Shown one piece after another: positions 54,569 to 63,434 of a DNA stretch of 64,000 nt. The DNA is taken from the NCBI RefSeq assembly GCF_900110075.1, contig NZ_FOCJ01000005.1, forward strand, positions 62,001 to 126,000, in the 5' to 3' direction. The notes beneath the pieces were generated by a model that saw only the letters and a list, made by a program, of their open reading frames with translations, had not been told where the DNA came from and searched no databases. How positions within the stretch are numbered: position 1 is the stretch's first letter; the number at the start of each line of letters is the position of its first letter. The DNA comes from Paenibacillus sp. OV219 (GTDB lineage Bacteria; Bacillota; Bacilli; Paenibacillales; Paenibacillaceae). Made by a program: the position numbers and the translations under genes.

Positions 54569-55879
54569 TTATCTTGAAATGCCTGTGGAATTAATCAAGT
54601 AAAGCCAGAAATACAATCCTGTTAACGTGAGAAATAGTGTTGGAACAGTCAGCATGATACCGATTCTGAAATACCCGCCCCATGTAATCTTCACGTCTTT
54701 ACGGGATAATACATGCAGCCACAAGAGCGTTGCCAGTGAACCGATAGGCGTGATTTTTGGTCCTAAATCACAACCGATTATATTGGCATACACCAGAGAC
54801 TCACGAATAACACCTTGCGTGGATGTCCCTTTTATGGCAAGCGCATCAATCATAACAGTCGGCATGTTGTTCATAACGGATGATAATATCGCTGCTAAAA
54901 GCCCTGTAGCGACCGTAGAAACAAACAAACCTTGATTAGCGATCGCTTGCATAACATCTCCAAGGGTATCTGTCAGCCCGACGTTTCGAAGTCCATAAAC
55001 GACAACATACATTCCAAGTGAGAAGATGACGACTGCCCAAGGTGCGCCTTTAACGAGTTTCCAGGTATGAATCGCAGGACTGCGCCTTGCGGAGAGAATA
55101 AACCAAATTGCAACACCTCCTGCTAGTACTGAAACAGGAACGTGAATGAACTGACTAACAAGGTACGCTACGAGCAGTACAGCCAAGATCACCCAAGAAA
55201 GTCGAAACATTTTCTTATCTTTAATGGCATCGACCGGTCTTTTGAGCTGATTGAGATCGTAATTGGCAGGAATGCTCTTTCGGAAAAACAGGACCAAGAC
55301 AAGGAGGCTCGCCAACAGAGAAAATAGGTTCGGTACAATCATCCGGCTAGCGTATTGGACAAATCCGATACCAAAATAATCGGCAGACACAATGTTAACG
55401 AGATTACTGACCACAAGTGGCAATGAAGTCGTATCTGCAATAAAACCACTCGCCATGATGAACGGCAATATCATCCTTTGATCGAATTTAAGTGCGCGCA
55501 CCATGGAGAGAACAATAGGCGTCAGAATGAGCGCAGCACCATCATTTGCGAAGAAAGCAGCTACGGCCGCGCCAAGAAGAATTACGTATACGAACATCAG
55601 CTTACCGTTGCCTTTGGCAAGACGTGCCATATGCAGCGCCGCCCATTCAAAGAATCCAATCTCATCTAATAGGAGTGAGATCAGAATGATGGCGACAAAT
55701 GCTAGCGTTGCATTCCAAACGATACCGGTAACCGTTCCGACATCTGCTATATCAACGACTCCAAAAATCAAAGCAAGGATAGCTCCACCGCTCGCGGACC
55801 ATCCGATATTAATTCCTTTCGGTTGCCAAATAACAAACAGTAAGGTAACAAGAAAAATTAGTAAGGCTACAAATGCCAT
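54569..55879 (-). CDS. arsB: Arsenite efflux permease ArsB
   Basis: 436 residues from ATG 55879; the upstream ATG at 55891 overlaps the GGAGGG site. About 11-12 membrane segments. [37 protein letters not shown] and [12 protein letters not shown] are ArsB/ion-transporter motifs. Exports arsenite by membrane potential; no arsA is present. Middle gene of arsRBC. Confidence 0.95.
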   Translation of the reverse strand: MAFVALLIFLVTLLFVIWQPKGINIGWSASGGAILALIFGVVDIADVGTVTGIVWNATLAFVAIILISLLLDEIGFFEWAALHMARLAKGNGKLMFVYVILLGAAVAAFFANDGAALILTPIVLSMVRALKFDQRMILPFIMASGFIADTTSLPLVVSNLVNIVSADYFGIGFVQYASRMIVPNLFSLLASLLVLVLFFRKSIPANYDLNQLKRPVDAIKDKKMFRLSWVILAVLLVAYLVSQFIHVPVSVLAGGVAIWFILSARRSPAIHTWKLVKGAPWAVVIFSLGMYVVVYGLRNVGLTDTLGDVMQAIANQGLFVSTVATGLLAAILSSVMNNMPTVMIDALAIKGTSTQGVIRESLVYANIIGCDLGPKITPIGSLATLLWLHVLSRKDVKITWGGYFRIGIMLTVPTLFLTLTGLYFWLYLINSTGISR

Positions 55880-55896
55880 TAGTCCCTCCATTTTAC

Positions 55897-56241
55897 TTAG
55901 CAGCAGCTTGAATTATTGTCCGCCGGTCTAAAAATGCAGCAGAGCTGCTCAGAAAGAAGGGCGTTTATCTCGTTAGGATTGAGCTCGTAATAGCTCCAAG
56001 TCCCTCTTGTCTCTTTCGTAATAAGGCCAGCATCTAACAGTAACTTAAGGTGATACGACAGCTTGGATTGTGGCATCTCCATTACTTCAGTTAAATCACA
56101 GACGCAAGTATTGCCGCGTTGGCACAACTCATACAGAATCTGAAGTCTTTTTTCATCAGCTAAAGCCTTGAATTTTTGTTCGTATTTTTCAAATGAAATC
56201 GGTTGAGTTGTTTGTTCATTGATTGGAATTGTTCTTTTCAA
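55897..56241 (-). CDS. arsR: Arsenic-responsive repressor ArsR
   Basis: 114 residues from TTG 56241, with GAAGGTGA upstream. Winged HTH ([20 protein letters not shown]). Cys40 (ELC) and CVC (Cys46, Cys48) in the DNA-binding region fit a CxnCVCDL-type arsenite site; a Cys-Cys pair ends the protein. It represses arsRBC until arsenite binds. 17 bases separate it from arsB. Confidence 0.95.
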   Translation of the reverse strand: MKRTIPINEQTTQPISFEKYEQKFKALADEKRLQILYELCQRGNTCVCDLTEVMEMPQSKLSYHLKLLLDAGLITKETRGTWSYYELNPNEINALLSEQLCCIFRPADNNSSCC

Positions 56242-56303
56242 TCTCGATCACCTTCGCCTTCTTCTTTGCATTTGTTGTAGCATCAGTGATTCTGAAGATA
56301 ATA

Positions 56304-56387
56304 ATCAAATTTTTTTGATATAAAAGCTTGAGAAAAACTTACCACACAATCATCTTCAGATCAACATCTAATCAAAAAAAGTTGATT
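56304..56387 (-). promoter_or_regulatory. Two ArsR-box palindromes in the ars promoter
   Basis: ATCAAA-TTTT-TTTGAT (56304-56319) and AATCAA-AAAAAG-TTGATT (56370-56387) share the half-site ATCAA/TTGAT and lie 67 bases apart, centre to centre. A TTTATA-type -10 on the minus strand (about 56320-56325) adjoins the first. Confidence 0.65.
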
Positions 56388-56415
56388 TAATGAATATACA
56401 TTGCGCTATTAACAT

Positions 56416-56448
56416 CAAAAGGCAACCGATTCTTGAGGTCGGTTGCCT
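56416..56448 (-). terminator. Terminator of the desaturase gene
   Basis: AGGCAACCGA pairs with TCGGTTGCCT, with TTTT following on the minus strand. Confidence 0.85.
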
Positions 56449-56482
56449 GGGGATCGTACAATTTACAAAGCATTACAGCGGA

Positions 56483-57490
56483 TTAATTTGCTGCATTCTG
56501 TATCCGCTTCAATGCCCGAAATCCAATGAATTTTCTACTTGCCTCATCCCAAAGTCTGAAATTTAGTGAAGCAAGACTGGAGAGCAGCGTAATTTCTTGT
56601 ACTTGCCGCATACGCGGATTGGAATGATGAACAGTTCCCAAGTTATAGTTTGGAATTCTTGGGCTCAAATGGTGAATATGATGAAACCCGATGTTGCCAG
56701 ATATCCAACGCAGGACACGAGGTAATTTATAGTAGGAGCTGCCTTGCATCGCAGCTTGTACATAATCCCATTTATCGTTCATCTCATAATAAGAGTCCTC
56801 GAATTGATGCTGTACATAAAACAGCCAAATCCCAGCCACACTTGAAACGAAGAATACCGTTCCCTGAATAAGGATAAACGACTGCCAGCCTATTGCCCAG
56901 CAAAGCAGTCCGGCAACAGCGGCGATACCTGCATTGGTCAAATAGGTATTGTAGCGTTCTTTCGTGTTAGCGCGCTTCCGGTTAAAGCGGTAGTCAATCA
57001 GGAAGATATACACGGGCCCGATCGTAAACATGATGAAGGGACTGCGATACAACCGGTACACTAGTTTGCGTAAAGGTGTAGCATTTAAATATTCGTCAAC
57101 CGTCATCGTCCAGATATCGCCTGTCCCTCTCCGTTCGAGATTGCCACAAGTCGCATGATGTACGGTATGACTATGCTTCCATTGAAGGTATGGCACATAC
57201 GTCATAATTCCAGTAATGGTACCAACAATATCATTAGCTCTGCGGTTCTTGAAAAACGATTTGTGACAGCAGTCATGGAAAATAATAAACGTCCGTACCA
57301 GAAATCCTCCGGTGACGACGGATAGTGCTAAAGTCAGCCAAATCGAAACAGATAAGCTCCAATAGGCGGCAAGCCACAGCAGCAGGACAGGCCCAATCGT
57401 ATTCACGATCTGCCAAATACTGTTCTTTAATCTCGGTTTTTCGTAGGCTGCAATCTCTTTGCGCCAGTGATCCTGCTCAGAATCCATCAT
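56483..57490 (-). CDS. Membrane fatty-acid desaturase (Des-like)
   Basis: 335 residues. Three histidine boxes: HDCCH (72-76), HSHTVHH (106-112) and HHIHH (270-274), for the di-iron site; four or more membrane helices. This is the Bacillus Des-type acyl-lipid desaturase that raises membrane fluidity in the cold. GAGAGGATA lies 12 bases before the ATG. No DesK/DesR pair is nearby. Confidence 0.93.
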   Translation of the reverse strand: MMDSEQDHWRKEIAAYEKPRLKNSIWQIVNTIGPVLLLWLAAYWSLSVSIWLTLALSVVTGGFLVRTFIIFHDCCHKSFFKNRRANDIVGTITGIMTYVPYLQWKHSHTVHHATCGNLERRGTGDIWTMTVDEYLNATPLRKLVYRLYRSPFIMFTIGPVYIFLIDYRFNRKRANTKERYNTYLTNAGIAAVAGLLCWAIGWQSFILIQGTVFFVSSVAGIWLFYVQHQFEDSYYEMNDKWDYVQAAMQGSSYYKLPRVLRWISGNIGFHHIHHLSPRIPNYNLGTVHHSNPRMRQVQEITLLSSLASLNFRLWDEASRKFIGFRALKRIQNAAN

Positions 57491-57640
57491 GTTGTAAGGT
57501 TATCCTCTCTTTGCCTGCCATCATTGAGCTTAATTGTACCAACAACGGTAGTACGTGGATAGGGCAAAGTAGTTCCAATTATTTTTTTTTTTTGCTGATA
57601 TGCCAATTTGCGGCTTCTAATGCTTGTCATCGAACAACTT

Positions 57641-58204
57641 TTAATGAGACTCAACGATTTGATCGTAAGTCGTCGCCTCGGCACCATGGATCTCATTTTG
57701 TGCATTTACCATCGCTTCCTTCAATTTCTCCACATTCAATTTACCATCCGCGGAAGCGTAATTCAACTCGCCGACCAACCTTGTATATTGATCGTCTATT
57801 ACATCCAGATAGCCTACTTCTTTCAAACGTTGATTGTCCAAAATTTGAAGGCAACTGGCTGCAAGCAGTCGGTAAGCTTTGTTCGTGCCTGCGAGATATC
57901 CACGGACTTTTTTTGCATCTACAGCTGTTGGGCCAAGCTCAATGTTGACGCCATGCAATTTCTGCTCCAACTCACCTACTTGGTTTGAATTGCCAACTGT
58001 TGTAGGTTCGGATGTCTCAACAGGCGAGGTTATCGTCTTCGTCTCTGTAGAGGAAGAGACATGTTTTTCACCAATAGAGAAGACACCCGCTTGAGTTAGT
58101 GCGATGGTCAAACCGGTCACAGCCGTAATAATGCCAGCCATTGCTGTCAATATACCCGGCAGCGTCTGCCACCAAGACTGAGGTTTGGGTGGTTCTCCAT
58201 TCAT
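57641..58204 (-). CDS. Single-TM hypothetical protein
   Basis: 187 residues from ATG 58204, with GAGAGGAG upstream. SWWQTLPGILTAMAGIITAV begins the transmembrane helix (about 13-38), a module found at the start of many unrelated bacterial proteins. A Thr/Ser linker is followed by a helical domain (KKVRGYLAGTNKAYRLLAAS) with coiled-coil character. Function unknown. Confidence 0.75.
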   Translation of the reverse strand: MNGEPPKPQSWWQTLPGILTAMAGIITAVTGLTIALTQAGVFSIGEKHVSSSTETKTITSPVETSEPTTVGNSNQVGELEQKLHGVNIELGPTAVDAKKVRGYLAGTNKAYRLLAASCLQILDNQRLKEVGYLDVIDDQYTRLVGELNYASADGKLNVEKLKEAMVNAQNEIHGAEATTYDQIVESH

Positions 58205-58375
58205 GCTCCTCTCTCCCATCTTTTTTTCTAACATTATATTCCAATGGGATAAAAGAGTGTTGCTGTTTAAGAGGGCTCATGTATCGATGCTTAAGACAAA
58301 TTTTTAATCATGGTAATACTTTCAACTTCAAGTTTAGCCTTCGAAAATCCTTTTGCTGTATAGAATTCAACAGCG

Positions 58376-59002
58376 TCAGACCAGTGGTACAATTTCGAAA
58401 TGGTTCGTATTTACCCACTCGTCCCAATAAAGAGGCGAACCCCAGAACGGGAAGAGCGTCTCGAAAAGCCCCTTCTTCTGATCCGCATTACCCGTGTAAG
58501 TGTCCACAGCTTCAAACAGAACCTTGGCGCGATAGCCGCGATGATGCAGTTCCTGGAGAGTGCTCAGAACGCAGATTTCGAATACCAGTCCGATTAAGAC
58601 AATTTCATGCTCGGAGCTCGGTGGTCCGATCGTTTCGGACAACCACCTGTCAAAGCCATTCGGAGAGGGATAAGGGATACCTGGCAGATCACTCACCTCT
58701 CCGGCTCCTTCACGAATCCATACTGGCGACGGTTCTGACTTGACCCATACGGACTGGTGTTTAATGTCGGTAGGGACGAGAGATTCATATCCCCACGTAC
58801 CTGGTATACACACTGATGTACCCTTATCAGGCTCGGTATCACGATAGTCTGATATAATCTCAACAACCTTATAACCGCGCTCGCGAACAAACGGGAATAG
58901 GGTGTCTCTAATAAATGGTACACAAGGCCGTGGGCTGTAATGGGCACCGCCTTCTGTTGCGAAGTCGTTCTGCAAATCAATAGATAGGAAAATGACTGAC
59001 AT
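58376..59002 (-). CDS. Isochorismatase-like cysteine hydrolase
   Basis: 208 residues from ATG 59002, with TGGAGGTG upstream. Catalytic triad: Asp9 (SIDLQNDF), Lys88 (WVKSEPS) and Cys144 (FEICVLSTLQEL). Nicotinamidase and isochorismatase relatives; substrate unknown. Stands alone. Confidence 0.9.
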   Translation of the reverse strand: MSVIFLSIDLQNDFATEGGAHYSPRPCVPFIRDTLFPFVRERGYKVVEIISDYRDTEPDKGTSVCIPGTWGYESLVPTDIKHQSVWVKSEPSPVWIREGAGEVSDLPGIPYPSPNGFDRWLSETIGPPSSEHEIVLIGLVFEICVLSTLQELHHRGYRAKVLFEAVDTYTGNADQKKGLFETLFPFWGSPLYWDEWVNTNHFEIVPLV

Positions 59003-59116
59003 TTTGCACCTCCAAACACATCTCATTTCATTTCCTTACATCGCTCATCAACTTGTTACGAATACGAATATTCTACCATTAAAGTATGGAAACTGCCCGT
59101 AGCTGAATTATGAAGT

Positions 59117-59143
59117 AGAAAAAGCCGCAATTAGCGGCTTCTT
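59117..59143 (-). terminator. Terminator of the sigma operon
   Basis: AAGCCGC pairs with GCGGCTT around AATTA, with A5 on the plus strand; 17 bases after the last gene. Confidence 0.8.
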
Positions 59144-59159
59144 AGTCCTATATGTGTTG

Positions 59160-60122
59160 TCATCCTACAGCTTTCTTGCGAATTGGATAAAGCATTGTAA
59201 ATGCAAATGTCTCGATTTCCGAATAAGGAATCGTAAGTGCGTTCAGTGGTTCAAGCGGAACTGTCTCCATCCCGAGAACACCTTCACGCGTATCAATTTC
59301 ATACTCAGACGACTGCTCGAGCCAACCGAACATGGCATCATAGACACGCCACATATGGGCTTCATCCCCAGATACTCTGGCGCTCACGCACAGCCCTCCG
59401 CTTACTTCCAATGTATCGATTCCATCCGGCACATCCCCAAATTCACGAACGGCCAATCCAACCCACAGTGTTTCGACTTCTTTACTCCACTGCTCTTGCG
59501 GAATGAACACATAGGCTGACGACCCTTCAGACAGTCGCGCATCTTCCAGTGGGATCTGCGCTGTAAGCTTGTTCCAGGCTACACGGGTCCCGCTCTTGTC
59601 CGGTGTCATTCCCGTTCTTACTGCCAATGCCTTGAATGGTGCTACTTCAACCAGATCAATCACAATGGATTCTCGCACAGCCGATTTTATCTGAACAAAC
59701 ACATCGAATTCGCTATCATTCTCTTCACCTTTATATCTATCATCGTATACTTCGAAGCAGACAACGTCGAATTGCTCATAATGGTTTGACCCGAGCCAGC
59801 TCATGAGTGCTTCGAAAGTATCATTAATTCTGCTTATGGGCCCCCGATGTACAGCTGCAGCATATTGGCCAGCGGGAATTGTAAATGCATACATTCCTTC
59901 AGGTATTTCACCTACTAGGTTAATTTCAACGCCGGCCATATAGCCAAGTTCATCTCGTTTTATCAATCCAATTGTTTCAAGTTGATTTACTCTGTCATTC
60001 ACTTCCTCGATCCTCTTTAACAAAACAGGCCAGCAATCCCCAGGATTGGCAGCTTCACCAATATTACCTATGCCAACAATCTTACGCTCTGGACACTCAA
60101 CTAACCGCGGTACAATATTCAT
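59160..60122 (-). CDS. Tandem GyrI-like domain protein
   Basis: 320 residues in two related halves (about 1-155 and 156-320), each with a GyrI/SOUL-like pattern: MNIVPRLVECPERKIVGIGN and YAFTIPAGQYAAAVHRGPIS in the first, VEVAPFKALAVRTGM and NALTIPYSEIETFAF in the second. Such domains bind small ligands. AGGGAGGCG precedes the ATG. Last gene of the operon with the ECF sigma factor, 32 bases after the second gene. Confidence 0.78.
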   Translation of the reverse strand: MNIVPRLVECPERKIVGIGNIGEAANPGDCWPVLLKRIEEVNDRVNQLETIGLIKRDELGYMAGVEINLVGEIPEGMYAFTIPAGQYAAAVHRGPISRINDTFEALMSWLGSNHYEQFDVVCFEVYDDRYKGEENDSEFDVFVQIKSAVRESIVIDLVEVAPFKALAVRTGMTPDKSGTRVAWNKLTAQIPLEDARLSEGSSAYVFIPQEQWSKEVETLWVGLAVREFGDVPDGIDTLEVSGGLCVSARVSGDEAHMWRVYDAMFGWLEQSSEYEIDTREGVLGMETVPLEPLNALTIPYSEIETFAFTMLYPIRKKAVG

Positions 60123-60154
60123 TGTAATTAACGCCTCCCTTCACATAAACAGTA

Positions 60155-61165
60155 TTAGTTGACCCACGCTTCCGACCAATATCCCTTCATAAAATCGAGC
60201 AATCGTTCTAAGACTTCTACTCCTAACATTTCGGATTCCTTAGCTGCCCGCAGCAGTTGTACCGATCGCTCAGCTACCTCCGGCTCATCTGGTTGACCGC
60301 CCTGAGGGAAAGGGAACATCTCTCGCATTTGTGCCAGAGCTGCAGCGGTTTTTGAATAATGCGCCGCCGCCTCTGCTGCGAATTTCCGCACCGTACGCTC
60401 AACTACATTTTCACCGTTCCAGCGAATCACTAGCTCACTCAGAAATTGCGCAGCATATTCGCGGGCGTCGCTTACTACCGCAATATTGTAAGCGTTACCG
60501 AAAGGGTCCGCACCTCTACGTTCCATGCAGGCAATCCAGGCATCGTACCCAGCAAGCCCAATCTGATATTTGCCTTCGAAAATGTGCTGCCATTCCCGTC
60601 CCCGCGCATGATCCACGATCATATCGAGCGCCATACGCAGCGTTTCGTATTTGGAGTGCGGTAGACTTTCACTAATGGCCGTCACCCAGAGCATATTACG
60701 CTTTTCCACGAAATCGGTATACGAAATCGTACCTTCTTGTGAGACATCCTTAGCGTGAAATACCTGCTGTTCGTCGTCGTATCCATAAATGAGCCCGAAT
60801 TCCGGTATGAAGAGGTCAAAACTGATAACCGGAAATCCCTTATCGATAGATTGCTGGATAAGAGCGAGTACCTTCTCAACCTTCTCCGGCGTGAATGGCT
60901 TCACAGTATCGGAGAGACTGCTAATATACCCCAGGTTACACAGATTCCGCCTAACGAGATAACCGCCTGGAAACATTGTGGGGCCAGCCACATCAATATG
61001 ATCGGGATCAATATTGATTCGGAATGCATGGCCTGTAATGCCCATTACATCAACTAATGAATAGTGCTCCTTTTCCGTATAGGCAATGGCTCCATGGATC
61101 GCGGATGCGGCGCTCGTCCACGACTTTGTCCAATCTTTTTGAATCGTGCTGTTTACTTCGTTCAT
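60155..61165 (-). CDS. Hypothetical protein, possibly papain/C39-like fold
   Basis: 336 residues. The stretch DKGFPVISFDLFIPEFGLIY followed by GYDDEQQVFHAKD recalls the GxPVI...GYD pattern of C39-like and BtrH-type proteins, but no clear catalytic Cys is seen in the first 100 residues. The second half (about 180-336) is helical. AAGGAGATG precedes the ATG. It lies between the sigma factor (17 bases) and the GyrI-like gene. Confidence 0.6.
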   Translation of the reverse strand: MNEVNSTIQKDWTKSWTSAASAIHGAIAYTEKEHYSLVDVMGITGHAFRINIDPDHIDVAGPTMFPGGYLVRRNLCNLGYISSLSDTVKPFTPEKVEKVLALIQQSIDKGFPVISFDLFIPEFGLIYGYDDEQQVFHAKDVSQEGTISYTDFVEKRNMLWVTAISESLPHSKYETLRMALDMIVDHARGREWQHIFEGKYQIGLAGYDAWIACMERRGADPFGNAYNIAVVSDAREYAAQFLSELVIRWNGENVVERTVRKFAAEAAAHYSKTAAALAQMREMFPFPQGGQPDEPEVAERSVQLLRAAKESEMLGVEVLERLLDFMKGYWSEAWVN

Positions 61166-61182
61166 AGTGCATCTCCTTCAAA

Positions 61183-61971
61183 TCAAATTTGTGGACTACG
61201 CAAAATGTTAACCCGCTTCTGCCCCGTATCCTCACGTACCTTGACATAAAGCTTAATGGCGACCCGAATCCGTTCTTTCTGCACCTTCGCACGGGAGCGA
61301 GACAGAAGATTGTAAACGTTAGCAGTCGTCGTATCGTACAGTTGTGCAATTTCTCCCGGTGGCAGTTCACCGAAGAAATGAGCTTCGAAGATCTGACGCT
61401 CACGTTTGCTAAGGCAGTGCAGCAGCGATCGCAGCTGCTCCATTAATTCCATTCTAACCATGCCTCTGGCATGATCTCCGCTTCGATGCGCCTCTTGAAC
61501 AGCGGATCGGGACATCTGGAACAGGATCCGATCAATATCTCCCCAGTCCATGGAATCGGTATCTCCAGAGAAATCATCTACTGAATACCCGCTTTGCGTT
61601 GCGAAACTGGTGAAAGGCTGTTCTTTACCGAATGGCCCGCCTCGGCGCAGCTTCATATAGGCTTGATTGCGGATGATCGTCTGGAGCCAAGGCAAGAATC
61701 GCCCGGTATCCGCCAAAGTGCCAATGTGCAGAAAGGCACGAATGAGAGCATCCTGAACGATATCGTCAGCCAAATGAACATCCCTCGCAATGGTATTCGC
61801 CCACCCATAGGCCTGTGCCCGATGAGCGCGAACCAACTCGCTGAACGCTTCTTGGTCTCCTTCACGCGCACGTTCAACAAGCACGCGAACCGCATCCTTC
61901 TTGGCCGTGTTCTCAGCCGTAGCCAATCGCGATGTTGCGGTTATCTCGTTCATCTCAACATGTAGCATCAT
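61183..61971 (-). CDS. ECF-type sigma-70 factor
   Basis: 262 residues from ATG 61971, directly after TAGGAGGAGT; an open frame extends to 62055 without a site. Region 2 (about 30-112; DDIVQDALIRAFLHIGTL, RFLPWLQTIIRNQAY) and region 4 (about 170-232; LSKRERQIFEAHFFGELPPG, TTTANVYNLLSRSRAKV) are clear. No anti-sigma gene is present. First gene of a three-gene operon. Confidence 0.92.
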   Translation of the reverse strand: MMLHVEMNEITATSRLATAENTAKKDAVRVLVERAREGDQEAFSELVRAHRAQAYGWANTIARDVHLADDIVQDALIRAFLHIGTLADTGRFLPWLQTIIRNQAYMKLRRGGPFGKEQPFTSFATQSGYSVDDFSGDTDSMDWGDIDRILFQMSRSAVQEAHRSGDHARGMVRMELMEQLRSLLHCLSKRERQIFEAHFFGELPPGEIAQLYDTTTANVYNLLSRSRAKVQKERIRVAIKLYVKVREDTGQKRVNILRSPQI

Positions 61972-62085
61972 ACTCCTCCTACCCCGGATAACTATTAGAT
62001 GCCAGATGAAGAGATTATCTATCACTTTATGGATATGAATAAGACTGCTGATCACTCATGGCAGCAGTCTCTTAATTATTCGTCT

Positions 62086-63090
62086 TTAAATCTCATCATT
62101 TAGCCATTGTTCTAATTCTGAGATCTGATCTGCATAACTCTTAATGGCATTAATTGTGAGTAAAACTTGCTCCGTTCCCAACTGCTGTTCTTTCTCGTTC
62201 GTGCATTCGATCCACAAGGACCGTTTCAAGTTATATTCTAGCCATCCTATTTTGCCGAGGAAGCCATTATCTAAGACCGCTTTCCAGTTAGCATGAAGTG
62301 TTCCGCATCTCACTTTATAACTGCGAATAAAAGCTATAAATCTTTCTTTATCAATGTCCCCGGCTTTATCTTCAGACCAGTAAACAGCCGTTTCAACTAC
62401 GTTTTGCATCGGATTTATATAGCCGGATGCTTCCCAATCAATAATGATTGGGCGATCTTGATTCCACATCACATTTTTAGAATCCAAATCCCCGTGGCTT
62501 ATGACCATATTGGATATAAGCATTTCTGCTGCATGATTTGCTTGAATATGCCATTCGTAAAGCTGATCCATATTGTCACGAAGCAGATCAACCCACACAG
62601 AATTATTGTCTTGTCCTTGCTTCAAATATTGACTCCAATCCGTCACATAAGTACTAATTGATACATGTACAGGAATAATTAGCTCTGAAAAATCAGACTG
62701 ATGGATTCCTCCAACAATTTCTCCCATTATCTCGCAATGAGTTGTACTAATTTCATCAGGCTTCAGACTTCTGCCTTCTATCCAATCAAATACTAGGAAG
62801 TATTGATTCTCTACTTCTTGCACGGAAGCTCCATTAAATTGCTTAGCTGGAAGAGCAGGAACATGATTAGCTGCAATATTCGCAATTTGTTCTGAATGGA
62901 CAAAATTAATCATTGCTGTAGGTCTAATCATGATTTGAGGGTTTAATGCTTTAATTGCAAACGTCCCTTGATGAGTTTCAACCCTATACATGCTGTGCAG
63001 AAGCCCACCGGGTATTGCTACAGGAATACCTATTAATTCACCAAGCTGCAATTCATTACATAACTTCTTAATTTGTAAATCGGCTGTCAT
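62086..63090 (-). CDS. Aminoglycoside phosphotransferase-family kinase
   Basis: 334 residues. Catalytic loop VISHGDLDSKNVMW and metal-binding IIIDWEASGY; N-lobe about 20-110. Same superfamily as the genes at 18400 and 3154, but distant from both. GAAGGAG precedes the ATG. Substrate unknown; could be a choline- or sugar-kinase-like protein. Confidence 0.88.
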   Translation of the reverse strand: MTADLQIKKLCNELQLGELIGIPVAIPGGLLHSMYRVETHQGTFAIKALNPQIMIRPTAMINFVHSEQIANIAANHVPALPAKQFNGASVQEVENQYFLVFDWIEGRSLKPDEISTTHCEIMGEIVGGIHQSDFSELIIPVHVSISTYVTDWSQYLKQGQDNNSVWVDLLRDNMDQLYEWHIQANHAAEMLISNMVISHGDLDSKNVMWNQDRPIIIDWEASGYINPMQNVVETAVYWSEDKAGDIDKERFIAFIRSYKVRCGTLHANWKAVLDNGFLGKIGWLEYNLKRSLWIECTNEKEQQLGTEQVLLTINAIKSYADQISELEQWLNDEI

Positions 63091-63434
63091 ATAGGAGCAA
63101 CTCCTTCAAATCTTAATCCCACATGAGTCTTCAACTAGAGGTGGGATTCTTATCCAAAAATAGAATAGCGAATATATGTTCGGTTGTAAATAATTTTTCT
63201 GAATTCTCACCTGATAAGCTTAAATAATCACAACAAAGAGGTCAGCCAGTCTTAACTGGTTGACCTCTTACTCAGTCTTTGGTCGTTCCCGCGCATTGCT
63301 TTTCTGAAAGAATGATCTAGATCGTTCTGTTCTACGTAAATCAATAATGGATTAAGTTGTTCTATACTCTCAGCTAACTCTGCAACATAGCTTCCGCAAA
63401 ACTCTATCCGCCATATCTTAACGCTATTGCTCAA
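63091..63434 (-). other. 344-base region, possible degraded ORF plus terminator
   Basis: Contains the GH13 terminator hairpin (63235-63269). A 60-codon TTG-started minus-strand frame (63252-63434, starting MSNSVKIWRIEFCGSYVAEL) abuts the GH13 stop but lacks a ribosome site and runs into the hairpin. I see no credible gene. Confidence 0.4.
63235..63269 (-). terminator. Hairpin AAGAGGTCA/TGACCTCTT
   Basis: Inner CCAGT/ACTGG arm and CTTA loop. Likely ends the GH13 transcript. Confidence 0.75.

Noticed and set aside
63252-63434. 60-codon frame adjoining the GH13 gene
   Set aside because: No ribosome site, overlaps the terminator hairpin, family not recognised.
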